The notes beneath the pieces are model-generated. The model saw only the letters and a program-made list of their open reading frames with translations. It made no database searches and was not told the DNA's origin. The translations under genes were made by a program, and so were the position numbers. DNA of 64,000 nt from Rhizobium mesoamericanum STM3625. Its GTDB lineage: Bacteria; Pseudomonadota; Alphaproteobacteria; Rhizobiales; Rhizobiaceae. The stretch covers positions 3,604,688 to 3,668,687 of the forward strand of contig NZ_HF536772.1 of NCBI RefSeq assembly GCF_000312665.1, written 5' to 3'. Position 1 is the first letter of the stretch. Each line of letters starts with the position of its first letter. This document shows positions 60,224 through 64,000 of the stretch, piece after piece.

Positions 60224-61402
60224 TCAGCGATAGATGGCCGGCACGGGGAATTCGCCTGTCAGCAGCCATGTGCCGACGGTGCGCTTCTTGTACTCGGCGG
60301 GATTGTGTAGAGTGTGAGTCCTGACATTGCGCCAGAAGCGGTCGAAGCCGTTGGCGGTGGTGGCCGAACGGGCGCCCATGACCTCGAAGACGTCGCTGGA
60401 AACGGCCAGCCCGACCTCGCCGGCGTAGACATTGGCGGTCGCGATATCGATCGCGGCCGCGCCGCGTTCCGCGGCGGTCAGCGAGGGGCCTTGAGCGTAG
60501 GCCGCGTCAAGGCTGCGGGCCGCCTTGTCCGCGAGCTCGGTTGCCGCGAGCGTGTTGATATAGAGGTCGCCATACTGGCGCTTGATCCAGGGATCGTCGA
60601 TGTGCCGCTCGACACCGGAGTAGATCCAGGGCCGCGAACTCGTCGTCGTGTAGGCGCGGCCTTCTTCCAGTATGCCTTGCGCACTGCCGACGAAGACGTT
60701 GAGGAGGACGCTCTGCTGAAGCAGCGATGTGAGTGAGGAATAGGGCGTCAGCGGCACGTCGGGCGAGCTGATCAGCTCGTCGTTGTAGATCTCAAGGTTA
60801 ACGAAGCGCACGGTGCCGCTTCCGGTCTGCCGCTGGCCTATGCCGTCCCAGTCGTTCTCGATGACGATGCCGTCGCGGTCGGCGGGGACGGCTGCGGTCA
60901 GTCGCGCGCCATCGTTTTCCCAGGAGATCTGGATATAGTCGGCGATGTGCGAGCCGGAGGAGTAAGGGCGGCTGCCATTGATGATCCACCCCGTCGCCGT
61001 TCTTTCGCCGCTCGACGTCTTCGACAAGGCGTTTCCGGAATTGCTCCAGATCCAGTTGCCGGCCGCCGTACCGATCAGCCACTTTTCCTTCTGTGCAGCC
61101 GAGCCGCGAAACAGGATGAGGTTGAGGGGCAGATGGTGATAGCCGAAGAGATGGGCAAGCGATCCGTCCGTCTTGGCGAACTCCCTGACGATGCGCAGGA
61201 TCGTGAGCCATGAGGCGCCTTGACCGCCGTACTTTCTGGCGATCTGCGCGGATGCCAGTCCGCTTTCCTTCAGGAGCCTCCTGATCTGTTCGACGGGCCT
61301 GCCGCCCTGTTTGTCTCTCTCGACGGCATCGAGGTGAAACGCCTGGCGCAGCTCGGCGGCCTTTGCCAGAAGCGTGTCATCAGCATCTGTTGCGAACGGC
61401 AT
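60224..61402 (-). CDS. DszC-like acyl-CoA-dehydrogenase-fold monooxygenase
   Basis: A 392-residue flavoprotein. SGLASAQIARKYGGQGASWL, HLFGYHHLPLNLILF, GSGTVRFVNLEIYND and NGFDRFWRNVRTHTLHNPAEY match the DszC type, including the conserved C-terminal FDRxWRNxRTHTxHxP segment. The second half is very like the 57271 gene, so the pair looks like a duplication flanking the DszA-like gene. Start 61402 has GGGAGG upstream. It is the first gene of its operon; 61403–61752 is the promoter region. It is inferred to oxidise an organic sulfide to sulfoxide or sulfone, the substrate of the DszA-like enzyme. Confidence 0.88.
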   Translation of the reverse strand: MPFATDADDTLLAKAAELRQAFHLDAVERDKQGGRPVEQIRRLLKESGLASAQIARKYGGQGASWLTILRIVREFAKTDGSLAHLFGYHHLPLNLILFRGSAAQKEKWLIGTAAGNWIWSNSGNALSKTSSGERTATGWIINGSRPYSSGSHIADYIQISWENDGARLTAAVPADRDGIVIENDWDGIGQRQTGSGTVRFVNLEIYNDELISSPDVPLTPYSSLTSLLQQSVLLNVFVGSAQGILEEGRAYTTTSSRPWIYSGVERHIDDPWIKRQYGDLYINTLAATELADKAARSLDAAYAQGPSLTAAERGAAAIDIATANVYAGEVGLAVSSDVFEVMGARSATTANGFDRFWRNVRTHTLHNPAEYKKRTVGTWLLTGEFPVPAIYR

Positions 61403-61752
61403 TTCGCCTCCCGGGAATGATGGTGAAGGGGACCTGCCCCGGCATTTGTCGTCAACGGTTGGCTGGCCGGCCATTCAAGTCCAGAAATATCTGTTTGATT
61501 TCACGAAAAGAAATTCTTTCGCCGGTGCGCCCGATTTTAGCGTTTCGTCGGCGTGCTCATCAGCGGAAACATCATCCTGTCAGAGCCCGGAAATTGAGCA
61601 GCTGTTCCTTCGCGTCGCGTTACCTACGAACAATCGTTCGGACGCAATTATTCTTTCCCGATCGCGAAGAAACTTTGACTTCGCCTTTTCGGATACAGCC
61701 CTGAAGCTCCCCTTTAGCGGACCACAATCCCAACCAAAGAGGAGCTCTTCGC
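61403..61752. promoter_or_regulatory. Divergent promoter region before binding protein paralogue 3
   Basis: A 350-bp non-coding stretch between divergent genes, AT-richer than its surroundings. AAAGAAATTCTTTC (near 61505–61518) is a small imperfect dyad. No intact gene, repeat element or RNA was seen. It presumably drives both the DszC-like operon (minus) and the binding protein (plus). Confidence 0.4.
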
Positions 61753-63351
61753 GTGTCCATCAACCGTCGCAGTTTCAACCAGCTGATATTGCTTGCAAGC
61801 GCCAGCACCTTCTTCCCGTCGATCTCCTTTGGACAAGGCGCCGCGCCAACGGCCGGTGGCACCTTGAACTGGCTCTACCGGGTGGACCCGGGCAATGCTC
61901 TCTTTGCCATCAACACGTCGTCGGGTACCGGCCAGGCGATCGGCCCGAAGATCGTCGAGGGATTGCTGACCTTCGATCTCGACGTCAGGCCGCAGCCCTT
62001 GCTGGCAACGGAATGGTCTGTTTCGGATGACAATCTTCGCTACACCTTCAAGCTGCGCAAGGGTGTGAAATGGCATGACGGGGTGGACTTCACCTCCGAC
62101 GACGTCGCCTTCTCGATCCTCAGGCTGAAGGAAGCGCATCCGCGCGGCCGCATCACCTACCAGAACGTGGTGGCGGTCGAGACGCCGGATCCGCTCACCG
62201 CCGTTATCGTGTTGTCGAAGCCGGCTCCCTTCCTGCTCTCGGCGCAGTCGAGCTCGGAGTCGCCGATTGTTCCGAAGCACATCTTTGAGAAGCTGGCACC
62301 CGGCGACGGTCAGACGCTGCAGACCGCGATCGGGACCGGCCCCTTCAAGCTGACGGAGTGGGTGGCCGGCAGCCACCTGATCTTCGAGCGAAACCGCGAT
62401 TATTGGGATGCAGGCAAGCCTTATCTCGACCGGATCATCCTGCGCGTCGTCACCGACCCGGCCGCCCGGTCTGCGGCGCTTGAGACCGGTGAAGCCGACA
62501 TCGGCGACAATCCGGTTCCGCTTGCCGATCTCGACCGGCTGAAGCAGATCCCCAATCTTATCGTCGACACGACGACCTATGCATATTCGGGCCCGCAGCA
62601 GCAGCTCTTCTTCAACTACGACAACCCGCTCTTTGCCAAGCGCGAGGTCAGGCTCGCGATCGCTCAGGCGATCAACCTTCAGGAGATCGTCGACGTTGCG
62701 CTCTATGGCTACGGGCAGGCTTCCCCGAGCCCGGTCAGTACCGCTCTGCCACAGTGGTACGACAAAACCGTCGTGGCGCATCCCTATGATACGGCTGCGG
62801 CCGAAAAGCTGCTCGATGAGGCCGGCTATCCGCGCAGGGCCGACGGCAAGCGGTTCGATCTCCGGCTGACCTATAATTCCTACCTGCCGCAAGGCTATGC
62901 CGACGTCCTGAAAAGCCAGCTGGAAAAGGTCGGTGTCGGGATCGAGATCAAGAAATACGACCTGCCGACCTATCTGAAGACCGTCTACACCGATCGCGCC
63001 TTTGACCTGGTCGTGGAGTCGCTTTCCAACACCTTCGATCCGTCGCTCGGCATACAGCGCGCCTATTGGAGCAAGAACTTCAAGATCGGCTTGCCGTTCT
63101 CGAATGCCAGCCACTACTCGAACGAAAAGGCGGACGCGCTGCTCGAAGCGGCGGCCATCGAGCCGGACGCGAAAAAGCGCTGGGAGATCTGGAGCAAGTT
63201 CCAGCATTTCATCCACGACGAGGTGGCGTCTGTCGACCTCGTTGCCGCGGGCGCCCAGATCGTCGCCAACAAGCGGGTCAAGAACTACGTCACCGGATCG
63301 CAGGGGCTCAACTGGAGTTTTGGCGACCTGTGGCTCGATCCGAACGCTTGA
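61753..63351 (+). CDS. Tat-exported ABC substrate-binding protein (paralogue 3)
   Basis: A 532-residue SBP_bac_5 protein beginning with GTG (AGGAG 8 nt upstream). A twin-arginine signal (NRRSFNQLILLASAS) precedes GGTLNWLYRVDPGNALFAIN, YTFKLRKGVKWHDGVDF, GTGPFKLTEWVAGSH, GLPFSNASHYSNEKAD and a terminal GDLWLDPNA. It is the third relative of the proteins at 43547 and 54267. It has no linked permease and probably uses the importer at 45–49 kb. A rhodanese gene follows 17 bp later, suggesting a sulfur-handling operon. Confidence 0.9.
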   Translation: MSINRRSFNQLILLASASTFFPSISFGQGAAPTAGGTLNWLYRVDPGNALFAINTSSGTGQAIGPKIVEGLLTFDLDVRPQPLLATEWSVSDDNLRYTFKLRKGVKWHDGVDFTSDDVAFSILRLKEAHPRGRITYQNVVAVETPDPLTAVIVLSKPAPFLLSAQSSSESPIVPKHIFEKLAPGDGQTLQTAIGTGPFKLTEWVAGSHLIFERNRDYWDAGKPYLDRIILRVVTDPAARSAALETGEADIGDNPVPLADLDRLKQIPNLIVDTTTYAYSGPQQQLFFNYDNPLFAKREVRLAIAQAINLQEIVDVALYGYGQASPSPVSTALPQWYDKTVVAHPYDTAAAEKLLDEAGYPRRADGKRFDLRLTYNSYLPQGYADVLKSQLEKVGVGIEIKKYDLPTYLKTVYTDRAFDLVVESLSNTFDPSLGIQRAYWSKNFKIGLPFSNASHYSNEKADALLEAAAIEPDAKKRWEIWSKFQHFIHDEVASVDLVAAGAQIVANKRVKNYVTGSQGLNWSFGDLWLDPNA

Positions 63352-63368
63352 TATCGAGGAGCAGCGAC

Positions 63369-64000
63369 ATGACGAAATATACGATAGACAAGGCAACACT
63401 GGTTGATTGGCTGGGCGACGGGCTGGAACTGGCGGTGCTCGATATCCGCCCGACCGAGGACGTCGGCTACGCCTCGCCGCTTATTGCGACGAACCTGCCC
63501 GTCGAACGACTGGAAACCGAGGTCGACCGCTTCGTGCCGCGTCGTGTCGTGCGCACCGTTCTCGTCGATGGAGGCGGTGGCGCAGCCGAGGCGGCAGCAG
63601 CTCGACTGGCGCAGGCAGGCTGGACGGACATACATTTCCTGAAGGGTGGGATACCGGCCTGGATTGAGGGTGGCACAGAGACGCTTCCGACCTTCGATAT
63701 TCCCGGGGTTCCTTTCGTCACAAAGGTTCGCGACGAGAGAGGGACGCCCGTCGTCTCGGCGGTCGAATTGAAGGCATGGCGTGATCAGGGACAGGATGTC
63801 GTTGTCCTTGATACGCGCACCCTCGCCGAATACGAAAAGGCGCATGTGCCGGGCGCCGTAGCCGTACCCGGTGCCGAATTGCTGCTGCGCTTCAAGGACC
63901 TCGTCCCCTCCACGGAGACGAAGGTCGTCGTTTCCTGCGCCGGCTTGCCACGCGCCATTCTCGGCGCCCAGACGCTGATCGATGCAGGCGTTGCCAATGC
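63369..64000 (+). CDS. Rhodanese-like sulfurtransferase, multi-domain (3' end beyond window)
   Basis: About 210 residues are present. Two rhodanese domains can be recognised: residues 5–105 (LAVLDIRPTEDVGYASPLIA, LKGGIPAWIEGG), where a catalytic Cys is not evident in the loop (VLVDGGGGA), and residues 120–210 (VVVLDTRTLAEYEKAHVPGA, VVVSCAGLPRA), where a Cys sits in the active-site loop. Rhodaneses transfer sulfane sulfur to cyanide or thiols. The first domain lacking its Cys may be structural. It follows binding protein paralogue 3 by 17 bp, matching a role in organosulfur metabolism. The remaining domains lie to the right of the window. Confidence 0.88.
   Translation, partial: MTKYTIDKATLVDWLGDGLELAVLDIRPTEDVGYASPLIATNLPVERLETEVDRFVPRRVVRTVLVDGGGGAAEAAAARLAQAGWTDIHFLKGGIPAWIEGGTETLPTFDIPGVPFVTKVRDERGTPVVSAVELKAWRDQGQDVVVLDTRTLAEYEKAHVPGAVAVPGAELLLRFKDLVPSTETKVVVSCAGLPRAILGAQTLIDAGVAN

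Noticed and set aside
55884..61752. A common sulfur-starvation promoter motif in the three binding-protein promoter regions
   Set aside because: By eye the three gaps share AT-richness and scattered GAAATTC-like words, but no aligned motif of useful length. A motif search over many promoters would be needed.
61714..63399. Minus-strand open frame of 561 codons over binding protein paralogue 3
   Set aside because: Composition is extreme in Arg, Asp and Leu with no signal or motif. The plus-strand protein has paralogues and a Tat signal.

Overview
The window reads as a GC-rich alphaproteobacterial replicon, most likely from a rhizobium-type soil bacterium (Rhizobiales). The evidence is the codon use, the dense co-directional operons, the large stock of TetR regulators and ABC importers, and the neighbourhood patatin–acetoacetate decarboxylase–3-hydroxybutyrate dehydrogenase. 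No rRNA, tRNA or CRISPR array was seen. Several stretches look like accessory catabolic or plasmid-type DNA.

Region 1 (1–20 kb, almost all minus strand) is a degradation cluster for an aromatic or side-chain aromatic compound. It holds beta-oxidation genes (electron transfer flavoprotein, acyl-CoA dehydrogenase, a hydroxyacyl-CoA dehydrogenase/enoyl-CoA hydratase fusion, thiolase), a glutathione S-transferase, three vicinal-oxygen-chelate proteins, a FadL-type outer-membrane channel, a fumarylacetoacetate-hydrolase-family enzyme, an acyl-CoA synthetase and a TetR regulator. Its most unusual part is a two-subunit molybdenum enzyme of the pyrogallol transhydroxylase/resorcinol hydroxylase type, a family characterised in anaerobes. 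The large subunit carries an SCP2-like N-terminal extension, and the small subunit appears to have lost the ligands of one iron–sulfur cluster. A TfdB-type FAD phenol monooxygenase is divergently transcribed from it across a 35-bp palindromic operator.

Region 2 (20–38 kb) is regulatory and membrane-related. It holds three more TetR regulators, the patatin/adc/bdhA operon, a small potassium channel, a gene-poor decayed stretch with an IS3 remnant, a secreted Gly/Ser-rich protein with a DUF2092 partner, and an RND efflux operon with two membrane-fusion lipoproteins and a lipoprotein hydrolase. Two different palindrome families (TGCACT-type and ATGTTGAC-type) recur here and stack upstream of the efflux operon.

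Region 3 (38–64 kb) appears to be an organosulfur-scavenging island. It has flavin-dependent luciferase-like monooxygenases (SsuD-, SfnG- and DszA-like), four DszC/SfnB-like acyl-CoA-dehydrogenase-fold oxygenases, a DszB-like desulfinase that would usually be labelled a transporter binding protein, a complete dipeptide-type ABC importer, three closely related Tat-exported binding proteins sharing that importer, two aldo/keto reductases, an amidohydrolase, a LysR regulator and, at the window edge, a multi-domain rhodanese. The inferred logic is import of an organosulfur compound, S-oxidation, C–S cleavage and desulfination to sulfite. The flavin reductase such enzymes need is not visible in the window.
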